A stretch of DNA of 64,000 bases, taken from NCBI RefSeq assembly GCF_021412625.1, contig NZ_JAKCFI010000010.1:1-64000 (forward strand), in the 5' to 3' direction. The stretch comes from Myxococcus stipitatus. Lineage in GTDB: Bacteria > Myxococcota > Myxococcia > Myxococcales > Myxococcaceae. The translations under genes were made by a program, and so were the position numbers. Positions 1 through 8,338 of the stretch are shown here, piece after piece (positions within the stretch are counted from its first letter, which is position 1; every line of letters begins with the position of its first letter). The notes under the pieces are model-generated. The model made no database searches and was not told the DNA's origin. It saw nothing but the letters and a program-made list of their open reading frames with translations.

Positions 1-3000
1 CGGAGCTGAGCTTCAGCTATGCGCAGCCGCTGTCGGAGCAGGTGGTGCAGCAGACGGGCGTGGACGGGTGGGTGCTGAACACGCGAGGTGTGAACCTCAT
101 CGACATCGATGGGGACGGGATGAGTGATTTGGTGCGCACGGAGTCGGGGAACCATGCGTACAAGAAGGGCCTGGGGGCCTCGTTCGCTCCGGCCGTCACG
201 ATGACGGGGCCCGCCGCATCGCTCACCGCCATCCGGTTGATGGATGTCGACGGAGACGCTCGGCCGGAGTTCGTCCGGTATCTGAGCAGCGCCTGGCGCC
301 CGTATCGTCTGAGCGGCACCACGTGGGCGGACATGGGCAGCACCTGGCCCGGCAGCACCTCCATCCCGTTGGTGGACGCGAGCTACTTCTACGCGGACCT
401 GAACGGAGACGGGCGCACGGACGTGGTGCAGGCGGTGACGAATGGCATCCGCGTGAAGCTCAACGGCGCGGGCGGACTGGGCGCGTGGTTGACGAGGCCG
501 TACATCGGCGGAGGGACGTCGACGCTGGTGCCCGGCGCCAATTCCCGCTTCCACGACGTGAACGGGGACGGGCTCGCGGACGTGGTGCAACTCACCGATT
601 CCCTGATGCGGGTCTACCTGGGGAAGGGTGATGGCAACTTCGTGCTGACGGGGACGTACAACCACCCGTGGGGGACGCTGGCCTTCCCGCTGGCGGACAT
701 CCGGTTGTGTGACTTGAACCGGGATGGGTTGATGGACGTGGTGAGGCTGTCCGCGAGCCATGTGTATTGGTACGCGGGGAAGGCGGATGGAGGCGTGGTG
801 ACGACGCCTCGCTATGTGCCGAGGCCCGGGAGCGCGAGCTTCGACTCGGTGGTGGCGATAGCGGACATCAACGGGAACGGGAGCGAGGACGTGGTGTGGT
901 CGTCGCAAGAGGGCCTGTGGGTGTTGGACATGGCGGGAGCGACGACGGCGGGGATGTTGGTGGGGGTGGAGAACGGGTTGGGGAAGAGCCTGTCGTTGAG
1001 CTACTCGGCGTCGGCGGTGCTGTCGGTGGCGGCGGAAGTCGCCGGGCAGACGTGGACGAGCAAGCTGCCGATATCAGTGCCAGTGCCGGTGGGGATGACG
1101 ACGCAGCCGGGAGGAGGAGAGCCGGCGCGGGTGGTGGAGTACGGGGTGAGGGACGGCTTCTGGGACGGGGAGGAGAGGCGCTTCGGGGGCTTCCTGACGA
1201 GCGTGAGGAGGGGGGTGGGGGCGACGGCGGCGGAGACGTTGGTGGAGACGACGAGGTACCACGCGGGGCTGGGAGCGGAGCGGGTGCTGCGTGGGGTGCC
1301 AGTGGAGGTGAGGACGGAGGATGGGACGGGGAAGCTGTACACGCGGGTGACGTCGACGCACGAGGCGCGGCCCGTCGCGGGGCTGCCGAACGTGCCGCTG
1401 CTGAAGCGGGTGGCGACGACGGAGGTGCGCACCTGGAACCACGAGGGCGTGACGACGCCGGTGGAGACGCTGGCGACGTACACGTACGACGCGCAGGTGC
1501 GGCCGGTGGAGGAAGTGAACTCGGGGCGGTTGGACGTGACGGGGGACGAGAAGCGGGTGCAGCGCGGCTACGCGAGCGACGCGACGCTGTGGGTGCACGA
1601 CGTGGTGTGCGAGGAGAAGGTGCTGGAGCTGGATGGGACGCTCGTGTCGCACGGGCGGACGTTCTACGGAGACGCGACGCAGGTGTTCTCGTGGAGCGAA
1701 CCGGCCAACTGCCGCGCGGGGCGGCTGACGCGTGAGTCCCACGCGTGGCTCGCGGATGCGCAGACGCCGCGCTGGGTGCTCCAGCAGGCCACGGAGTTCG
1801 ATGCCTGGGACAACCCGACCCGCATCTACTCCGGCGGCGTGTGGCGGACGATGGGGTATGACGCCAACCACCTCCGGCCGGTGTCGGAGAGCGTGACGCC
1901 CTCGACGGGCCACACCCTGACGTGGACGAGCGTGTGGGACGACGTCCTGGGCCAGCCCGCCAGCGTGACGGCGCCGGATGGCTCGACGATGGCGCTGGCC
2001 TACGACAGCCTCGGCCGGCTCACCTCGATGGGACACGACAGCGCGGTGCCGCATGTCCGGTATGTCTATGATTGGACCCCTCCGCGTCCCCGGACGCTGA
2101 CGTACCTGTACGACGGAGCCCCGGCGTCGCTGCCCGGAAGCTGGACGGGCGGCTGGGTGGCGGGCGGCCCCTGGCGGGAGATGGTGGCGGTGACGAACGG
2201 CGCCGGCGAGGCGCTGTACTCCGCGACGCGCCTCACCTCGCAGCGCTGGGCCATCTCGGACTGGAAGGAGCGCGACGCGCGCGGGAAGGTGACGTTCGTC
2301 GGCAACGCCTTCTTCGCCGACGCCACGCTGCCCACCTCGCGGCCCGCGGGGCTCGACGGACAGGACCTGACGTATGACGCCCTGGGGCGCCTGGTGAGCC
2401 AGCAACTGCCGAACGGCGGCGTGCGCTCGCTGGCGTACAAGGCCTTCGAGACGACGCGCAGCGACACGGCGGTGGCGCCCATCATCACCCGGATGGACGG
2501 GCTGGGCCGCATCCGTCGCACGGAGCGGCAGGTGGGCTCGGTGCTGGAGTCGGTGGACGCGGCGTACGACGCCGCGGGGCGCATCCTGTCGCTGACGTTG
2601 CAGGGCGGAGCGGTGACGCATTCGTTCACGTACGACTCGCTGGGCCGCCTGGTGGCGGCGCAGGACCCGGACGTGGGCGCACGCGTGCTGCGCTACGACG
2701 ACCAGAACCGCCTCACGCACCACACCAACGGGGCCAACCAGACGCGGCGCTACTTCTATGACGACGGCGGGCGCCTGACGCGCACCCTGGGGGAGGATGG
2801 CTCCGAGTTCATCTACCACTACGACGAGAACCAGGACGGCACGACGCAGGGCCATGTGGCCAGTCGACTGGCCTGGGTGGAGGAGCCTCGGGGAACGGCG
2901 CACATGACGTACGACGCCTTCGGGCGCACGGCGTGGCAGCGGCGCGTCGTCGACGGGGTGGAGTCCGTGGAGACGGCGACGTACAGCCCCTCGGGGTTGC

Positions 3001-5237
3001 TGTTGGCTTCGTCGGTGGACGGCCTGTCCATCGCTCGCTCCTACGATGCCGCGGGACGCAACACGGCGGTGGGGCCGTACTGGCAGGCGGTGGAGCTGGA
3101 CGCCGCGGGCCGGGTGCTGGAGGAGCAGTACGGCAACGGCGTGCGCCAGCTCCACGAGCGGGACGCGCTGGGCCTGTCCTCGCGGGTGCGGACGGTGAAC
3201 GCGCTGGGCGTGGCGCTGTATGACGTCAGCCTCACGCGCAACGCCTACGCGGCGCCGCTGACGGTGACGGACACGGACGGACGGGGCCTCAACCACTCGG
3301 CGGTGTTCGGCTATGACGGCGCCGCGCGCCTGACGGACGCCATCCTGGGCGCGGTGACGACGCCGGGAGGCTCTCTGGGCCAGGGCCCCAGCTCGTATGT
3401 GTTCGGCTACCAGTACGACGGACTCCAGAACATGGTGGGCCGGCAGGTGGTGGGCCCGACGACGCTGAGCGTGGCGACGGGCAGCTTCCACTTCGCCGAG
3501 CGCGGCTTCGGCCCGCGGCAGATGACGCGGATGGCGACGGCGTCCGGTGACACGCTGGTGGACTACGACGCGGCGGGCCGGCAGGTGCGCCAGGGTGACC
3601 GGCTGATGACGTACAACGGCCTGGACCAGCTGGTGAGCGTGACGATTCCGGGGGCGGGCTCCCCGTCGAAGGTGGTGGAGCACGCATACGGGTACACGGG
3701 CCTTCGCGTGCGGACGGAGGTTTCGACGGGCGAGGTGCAGTACTGGTTCTCGTCGCAGGTCACCCAGCGCGCCAACGGTGTGCGCGAGCGGTACGTCGGC
3801 GTGGGGGACCGCACGGTGGCGCGCATCGCCTACGAGACGACGGGGAGCGGCGCGCTGGCGTGGCTGCCGGGGCTGGGCGGCTTGCGTGGCGCGGAGCTGG
3901 ACCAGGCCGTGACGCGAGGGCTGGGCGTGGTGCTGCTGGGCTCGTTCATGCTGATGGCGGGCACGGTGGTGCTGCGGAGGACGCAGCGCGCCCGGTCCTT
4001 GCGGCTGACCGCGGGCACGGTGGCGGTGGCGATGCTGGGCGTGGGGTGCGAGTCGGGACTGCGCGCCTCCAACGTCTCGTTGAGCCACGACGCCCTGTGG
4101 GCCGCCACGGGCACGGTGTACTTCCAGAGCGGCGTGAGCGCGGGCCCGGCCCTCATCACCCGCGAGGACGGGAGCGTGCTGGAGGAGCGGCGGTACGAAC
4201 CGTTCGGCGCGCCCATCGACGCCTACCGCGAATTCGTGGGCGGAGGCAGCGCGGTGGGAGCGGTGGACCATGAGGAGGAGCCGCTCAACGCGCTGAACAA
4301 GCTGACGGACCCGCACACGGGTTGGAGTGACCACGGGGCGCGGTGGATGGCGCCGGAGCTGGCCTCGTGGCTGACGCCGGACCCGCCGGTGAAGGCGCCG
4401 CACGGGCGCTTCCTCCTGGCGCCGTGGGACATGCACCCGTACCAGTACGTGCGACAGAACCCGGTGCTGTACTGGGACCCGGACGGGTGGACGCCGCGTC
4501 AGAACCCCCTGGCCACGACGCTGGACGCGCCGCTCCCCGCGGGCAGCTATCAAATCGTCACCCGCTCCTTCGCGCCCTTCGACGAGTTCGGTGGTGGCTA
4601 TGAAGGGGATGGAAACGACCGGGGCTACACCCCCAGCTCCTCGGCTACGTCGCGCATGGTGCAGGCCACGACGGTGAGCGACGCCAAGGTCGTGTCGTCC
4701 GTCGCCTGGTCCGACGAGACGTCGGGCAGCGGTGCGCTCGCGCGTGGCGCCGGTGTCACGGTGGGCATCATGCCGTGGGACGAGCTGAAGGGCTTCGAGT
4801 CCCCCGCGAACAGCGTGGACTGGTCGTCGAGCAACGGGTTCCTGAAGATCGAACAGTCGCTCGCGGGGGCCATGCCGCTCAACCGGTTCGCGCCGGACAT
4901 CGACACGCGCAGCTACCTCCAGATGTTCAAGGATGGGAACATGCTGCGGGTGTCGGGCTTCATGACGGGGGATGCCTTCCCGGCCGCGGAGATGTACATC
5001 CGAGATGCCGCGAACAACCGCGTGATGCTCAATGCGTCTCCCGCCTCCGCGGGCACGTTCGGCCCGCTGACCGAGCTGCCCGGCAACGGTGGGAAGAACA
5101 TGGGTGAGTTCAACGTGCAGATCCGCCTGGACTCCAATGGCAACTTCACGGGGGTTCGCGCCAAGGGACAGGAGGATTTCATGTCGCTCGACGCCTGGAA
5201 TCAGCAGATGAGCGCCGGGCCGACGGGACCGAAGTGA
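1..5237 (+). CDS. FG-GAP/SpvB-like and RHS-repeat secreted protein (5'-truncated by window edge)
   Basis: The frame is open at base 3, so the true start lies left of the window. At least 1,744 residues are visible. The N-terminal part (about bases 90-950) carries FG-GAP/VCBS calcium-binding repeats of the DxNGDGxxDVV type, at least six of them, as in SpvB/TcB-like proteins. From about 1800 to 3800 come RHS/YD repeats (YDxxGRL, GNGVR). The conserved RHS core end follows, with a DPDGW box near 4472-4489. The roughly 250 residues after it are unique and would be the variable tip, a toxin in polymorphic RHS systems; I do not recognise its family. Within the core, at 3920-4056, lie two hydrophobic stretches, the second ending in a lipobox-like LGVGC, which is unusual inside an RHS shell. 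Likely role: contact-dependent or secreted polymorphic toxin (inference). Confidence 0.88.
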   Translation, partial: ELSFSYAQPLSEQVVQQTGVDGWVLNTRGVNLIDIDGDGMSDLVRTESGNHAYKKGLGASFAPAVTMTGPAASLTAIRLMDVDGDARPEFVRYLSSAWRPYRLSGTTWADMGSTWPGSTSIPLVDASYFYADLNGDGRTDVVQAVTNGIRVKLNGAGGLGAWLTRPYIGGGTSTLVPGANSRFHDVNGDGLADVVQLTDSLMRVYLGKGDGNFVLTGTYNHPWGTLAFPLADIRLCDLNRDGLMDVVRLSASHVYWYAGKADGGVVTTPRYVPRPGSASFDSVVAIADINGNGSEDVVWSSQEGLWVLDMAGATTAGMLVGVENGLGKSLSLSYSASAVLSVAAEVAGQTWTSKLPISVPVPVGMTTQPGGGEPARVVEYGVRDGFWDGEERRFGGFLTSVRRGVGATAAETLVETTRYHAGLGAERVLRGVPVEVRTEDGTGKLYTRVTSTHEARPVAGLPNVPLLKRVATTEVRTWNHEGVTTPVETLATYTYDAQVRPVEEVNSGRLDVTGDEKRVQRGYASDATLWVHDVVCEEKVLELDGTLVSHGRTFYGDATQVFSWSEPANCRAGRLTRESHAWLADAQTPRWVLQQATEFDAWDNPTRIYSGGVWRTMGYDANHLRPVSESVTPSTGHTLTWTSVWDDVLGQPASVTAPDGSTMALAYDSLGRLTSMGHDSAVPHVRYVYDWTPPRPRTLTYLYDGAPASLPGSWTGGWVAGGPWREMVAVTNGAGEALYSATRLTSQRWAISDWKERDARGKVTFVGNAFFADATLPTSRPAGLDGQDLTYDALGRLVSQQLPNGGVRSLAYKAFETTRSDTAVAPIITRMDGLGRIRRTERQVGSVLESVDAAYDAAGRILSLTLQGGAVTHSFTYDSLGRLVAAQDPDVGARVLRYDDQNRLTHHTNGANQTRRYFYDDGGRLTRTLGEDGSEFIYHYDENQDGTTQGHVASRLAWVEEPRGTAHMTYDAFGRTAWQRRVVDGVESVETATYSPSGLLLASSVDGLSIARSYDAAGRNTAVGPYWQAVELDAAGRVLEEQYGNGVRQLHERDALGLSSRVRTVNALGVALYDVSLTRNAYAAPLTVTDTDGRGLNHSAVFGYDGAARLTDAILGAVTTPGGSLGQGPSSYVFGYQYDGLQNMVGRQVVGPTTLSVATGSFHFAERGFGPRQMTRMATASGDTLVDYDAAGRQVRQGDRLMTYNGLDQLVSVTIPGAGSPSKVVEHAYGYTGLRVRTEVSTGEVQYWFSSQVTQRANGVRERYVGVGDRTVARIAYETTGSGALAWLPGLGGLRGAELDQAVTRGLGVVLLGSFMLMAGTVVLRRTQRARSLRLTAGTVAVAMLGVGCESGLRASNVSLSHDALWAATGTVYFQSGVSAGPALITREDGSVLEERRYEPFGAPIDAYREFVGGGSAVGAVDHEEEPLNALNKLTDPHTGWSDHGARWMAPELASWLTPDPPVKAPHGRFLLAPWDMHPYQYVRQNPVLYWDPDGWTPRQNPLATTLDAPLPAGSYQIVTRSFAPFDEFGGGYEGDGNDRGYTPSSSATSRMVQATTVSDAKVVSSVAWSDETSGSGALARGAGVTVGIMPWDELKGFESPANSVDWSSSNGFLKIEQSLAGAMPLNRFAPDIDTRSYLQMFKDGNMLRVSGFMTGDAFPAAEMYIRDAANNRVMLNASPASAGTFGPLTELPGNGGKNMGEFNVQIRLDSNGNFTGVRAKGQEDFMSLDAWNQQMSAGPTGPK

Positions 5238-5268
5238 TTCATCCGGTCCTCCGGACAGACTGCGACCG

Positions 5269-5294
5269 GGGACGGGCCTTCGCGGGTCCGTCCC
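5269..5294 (+). terminator. Candidate hairpin terminator after the RHS gene
   Basis: A 10-bp stem (one G-T pair) with a 6-nt loop TTCGCG lies 31 bases after the RHS stop codon. There is no clear T-tract, which is common in this GC-rich background, so termination is an inference. Confidence 0.5.
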
Positions 5295-5496
5295 TCGTCG
5301 TGGCGCCGGGCAAGAGGTAGCGCATGGGGTCGGACGGTCCGCTCGCGGAGCGCGTGCCGGAGAACCCAGGCTGGAAGACGCGGAAGGCGCTACGGTTGCA
5401 GCAGGTGGACCCGGGCGGCTCTCGCGCGGAAGAGAGCCGCTCGGGGATGGAGGGGCGAGGTGTGACGAGGCCCCTGGAGCGAGGAGGTTTCACGCG

Positions 5497-6009
5497 ATGT
5501 CGCCAAGAGAAGACCGGAGCCTGGGAGGATGGAGGAGCCTGCCCTTCTTGTCCCTGGCATTCCTGCTGTTGGGGGGCGTGCTGCTCGGGTGGTTCCCCAG
5601 GGCCGCGGAGCGGCTGTGGCGGCTCGACTCGCTCGTGGTGCTGCTGGCCCTGGTGTTCGCCGCGCTGTCGCTCTGGGCACGACGAGGGGGCTGGGCGCGC
5701 GGCGCCGCGGTCGTGTCGTTGCTGTTCGCGGGCTTCTTCCTCGTGAGGATGGGGAGCGAGCACCTCCGGATGCGGGACCTGTACCGGCTCCACGCTGTCT
5801 CGGGGCGGGCCTGCCAGGAATTGGCGGCCCGGGGGCCGGTCGTGGACCCGGACGCGGCGCTCGCGCGAGCGCTCGAGCTGGCGCACCTGCCTTCCGCGGA
5901 TGAGCGCTTCTTCCGCCTGACCTGCTCGCCGGAAGGGGCGCGGACGTCGATGGTGGATGGCTTCGACGCGTCCTGGGCGCTCGACGCCAACGGGGAGTTG
6001 GGGCCGTAG
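5497..6009 (+). CDS. Small membrane protein of unknown function
   Basis: This 170-residue protein has two or three hydrophobic segments in its first 80 residues (about 15-32, 42-58 and 66-80). A polar C-terminal half follows, with two Cys residues (about 104 and 142). The start is supported by a GAGGAGG-type ribosome binding site about 9 bases upstream. It follows the RHS gene after 259 bases, with a hairpin between them. Genes right after RHS toxin tips often encode immunity proteins, so an immunity role is possible, but the separate ribosome binding site and the hairpin argue against tight coupling. No family is recognised. Confidence 0.7.
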   Translation: MSPREDRSLGGWRSLPFLSLAFLLLGGVLLGWFPRAAERLWRLDSLVVLLALVFAALSLWARRGGWARGAAVVSLLFAGFFLVRMGSEHLRMRDLYRLHAVSGRACQELAARGPVVDPDAALARALELAHLPSADERFFRLTCSPEGARTSMVDGFDASWALDANGELGP

Positions 6010-6018
6010 CCCGGCGCC

Positions 6019-6654
6019 TCAGCTCCTTGGCAGGAGTCCTCCCTCGAGGAGTGAGTCGAGCGCGGCGGCGAGCGGGTCGTCATCCAGCGTCGCGCGGAAC
6101 AGGTTCTGGTGCATGAGCATGCCCAGGAAGGCGCCGAGCACGGCGTGCGCCGTCCTCGCGGCGTCCAGGTCCTGGCGCAGCTCTCCCGCCCGTCGTCCCT
6201 GCTGGAGGAGCCCCTCCAGCGCCTTCGCGTACAGCCCCAGTTTGTCGCGGATGGCCTCCGCCACCCGCTCGTTCGCGTCCGCCGCCTCCGCCGCGAGCAT
6301 CCCGAAGAAGATGCCGTACTCGCGATGCTCCTTCAGGAACGCGTGCGTGCGATGGGTGAAGGCCTGGAGCCTCTCCCGCGCGGAGCCACTCGCGGGCGCC
6401 GCCAGCAGGTCCTCGAAGGCCTTCAGGTAGCGTTCGTGCAGCTCCTCGATGGCCGCCAGCAGCAGGTCTTCCTTCGTGGGGAAGTGCCAGTACAGCGCGC
6501 CCGGCGTCATGTGGATGGCGCGCGCGAGGTCGGCCATCGTCGTCGCCAGGAAGCCGCGCCGCGCGAAGAGGGTGATGGCCGCCTCCAGGATGTCCACCCG
6601 GGTCCGTGCCGCCCGCTCCTGCTTGAGCTCCCGCTTCGCTGGTTCCTTGGGCAT
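6019..6654 (-). CDS. TetR/AcrR family transcriptional regulator
   Basis: This 211-residue protein has an N-terminal TetR helix-turn-helix at about residues 15-62. The hallmarks are a Thr-Arg-x-x-Ile-Leu-Glu-Ala-Ala opening, a Phe-Ala-Arg-Arg-Gly-Phe turn and a recognition-helix region ending Gly-Ala-Leu-Tyr-Trp-His-Phe. The C-terminal ligand-binding region resembles AcrR/TtgR-type effector domains of efflux regulators. It lies 18 bases downstream of the metallophosphoesterase gene on the same strand, so the two may be co-transcribed. The regulated target and the ligand cannot be read from the sequence. Confidence 0.9.
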   Translation of the reverse strand: MPKEPAKRELKQERAARTRVDILEAAITLFARRGFLATTMADLARAIHMTPGALYWHFPTKEDLLLAAIEELHERYLKAFEDLLAAPASGSARERLQAFTHRTHAFLKEHREYGIFFGMLAAEAADANERVAEAIRDKLGLYAKALEGLLQQGRRAGELRQDLDAARTAHAVLGAFLGMLMHQNLFRATLDDDPLAAALDSLLEGGLLPRS

Positions 6655-6672
6655 TCCGCTCGAATCTATACC

Positions 6673-8094
6673 TCAGGCCAGCAGGGTGACCTTGACGATC
6701 TCCGGCGGCGCCCCCACCCGCAGCGGCGGACCCCAGAACCCCGTTCCCCGGCTGACATACAAGTGCCGGCCCTCCTCCTCGAAGTGCCCCGCGTCGTGCT
6801 CCCAGATGGCGGACACCGCCAGGGTGAATGGGAAGAACTGCCCTCCATGGGTATGGCCAGACAGCTGCAATCCCATCCCCGCCTTCGCCGCGACGCGCCA
6901 GTTCGAGGGCTGGTGCGCCAGCAGCACCGCCGCCCGCTCCACGTCCCTCCCCGCCACCGCCGCCTCCAGGTCGTAGCCCCGTCCGCTCGCGCGCGCCGCC
7001 CAGTCATCCACGCCCACCAGGTCGAACGACGCCCCCGCGTCCCCGATGCGCACGTGCCGGTTCCGCAGCACTCCCACGCCCATCCCCTCCAGGGCCTCCG
7101 CCCACGCCTCGTGGTCCCAGTAGTACTCGTGATTGCCCGTCACGAAGTACGTGCCGTGCGGCGCGCGCAGCTCGCGCAGCGCCGCGACGGAGGGCCCCAG
7201 TGAGGGCACCTTCCCATCCACCAGGTCCCCGGTGATGGCGACGAGGTCCGGGCGCAAGGCATTGCACCGCGCCACCAGCTCGTCCATGAAGCGCCGCTGG
7301 ATGACCGGCCCCACGTGGATGTCGCTCAGGTGGACCAGGGTGAAGCCATCCAGCGCGCGAGGCAGCCCCGGCAGCTTCACCGCCACCTCGTTCACCTTGG
7401 GCGGATGGAACGCGTTCCACACCCCCAGGCTCGTGAGCCCGCCCGCCGCGACCACCGCTCCGCCCGCCGTCGCCCGAGCGAGGAACCTCCGCCGCTCCAG
7501 GTCCACGGCCCCCACCGCCGATGCATCCGGCGGCGCCGCGGTCCGCGTGGCGGGCTGCCCACCCGCCGACCTGGCCGCGCTCGTGGCCACGTCACCCGCG
7601 CCCAGCGTCATGGGCGCGCCCGTCGCATGCGACGCGCTCACGCCGCCCGGGTCGGTCGCGCCATACCCGCTGGCGAACAGGGGCGCGGCCTCGCTCACCC
7701 GCGCTCCGTCCGCCTGATGCGGGGCGGCACCCACCTGTCGGGAAGTGTCCTCGGGGCGCTCCGCTGTCGGAGCCCTCCGCGCGAGCAGCCGACGCGCCAG
7801 CCCGCGCGCGCCGCCCAGGGCCCACAAGGCGAGCAGCAGGTACGTGGCGGTGCCCATCCACATCCACACCGCGGTCGCCACCGCGAAGGTGGCGTCCATG
7901 GGCAGGAAGCGCGTCACCGACCAGGAGAACACCAGCAGCGCCGCCAGCACCGTCATCACCCCTCTGCCCACCCGGCGCCACACGCGGTGCTCCGACGTGT
8001 CCGCGAACAGGCGCCGATACAGGTAGATGTGCACCAGCACCGTGACGACACCCGTCACGACGGCGAAGAGGATGAAGCGCACCGGAGAGTCCAT
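6673..8094 (-). CDS. Membrane-anchored metallophosphoesterase (YaeI/YkuE type)
   Basis: From the chosen ATG (8094, with GGAG about 7 bases upstream) the protein has 473 residues. Three hydrophobic segments occupy the first 110 residues. A variable Ala/Pro-rich linker follows, then a twin-arginine-like RRRFLARA stretch with a hydrophobic helix near residue 200, then a calcineurin-like phosphoesterase domain. Metal-binding motifs are complete: SDIH, GDLVDG, GNHE, AHQ and GHTHGG. Related YkuE/YaeI proteins act at the membrane surface on phospho-substrates such as lipid pyrophosphates. The reading frame stays open far upstream, but that extension overlaps the divergent RCC1 gene and lacks sensible coding character. 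Confidence 0.88.
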   Translation of the reverse strand: MDSPVRFILFAVVTGVVTVLVHIYLYRRLFADTSEHRVWRRVGRGVMTVLAALLVFSWSVTRFLPMDATFAVATAVWMWMGTATYLLLALWALGGARGLARRLLARRAPTAERPEDTSRQVGAAPHQADGARVSEAAPLFASGYGATDPGGVSASHATGAPMTLGAGDVATSAARSAGGQPATRTAAPPDASAVGAVDLERRRFLARATAGGAVVAAGGLTSLGVWNAFHPPKVNEVAVKLPGLPRALDGFTLVHLSDIHVGPVIQRRFMDELVARCNALRPDLVAITGDLVDGKVPSLGPSVAALRELRAPHGTYFVTGNHEYYWDHEAWAEALEGMGVGVLRNRHVRIGDAGASFDLVGVDDWAARASGRGYDLEAAVAGRDVERAAVLLAHQPSNWRVAAKAGMGLQLSGHTHGGQFFPFTLAVSAIWEHDAGHFEEEGRHLYVSRGTGFWGPPLRVGAPPEIVKVTLLA

Positions 8095-8338
8095 GGTCGC
8101 TCCAATACTCACCTGTCGGCACGCCGCGGCAATGCCTTCCTCGTGAAGAAACGTGAACCCGAGGCGAGGCCGCGTCGCGCCCGCCTGCTCGGAGGGGAAT
8201 CCACCCTCGGGGTCGTGCTTTGCCTCGCACGACGGGTCGCGGCACATGCCCATGGTGTCGTCGCTTTCGCAGTCCGTGCTTCTCACTGGACGAGGACACG
8301 AGGTATGGACCGCCGCTTTTCGCGCGGGAGGCGAAGTG

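Noticed and set aside
1074..4553. Very long open frame on the minus strand opposite the RHS gene
   Set aside because: GC-rich shadow: the product is Arg/His/Pro-rich without domains, while the plus strand shows clear RHS and FG-GAP motifs.
5239..5886. 215-codon minus-strand frame behind the RHS gene
   Set aside because: Shadow of the plus-strand membrane protein gene; Arg/Gln/Pro-rich and without features.
8095..8338. N-terminal extensions of both the metallophosphoesterase and the RCC1 protein into their shared upstream region
   Set aside because: Both have good downstream ATG starts with ribosome binding sites and signal or membrane segments; the extensions overlap each other and look non-coding.
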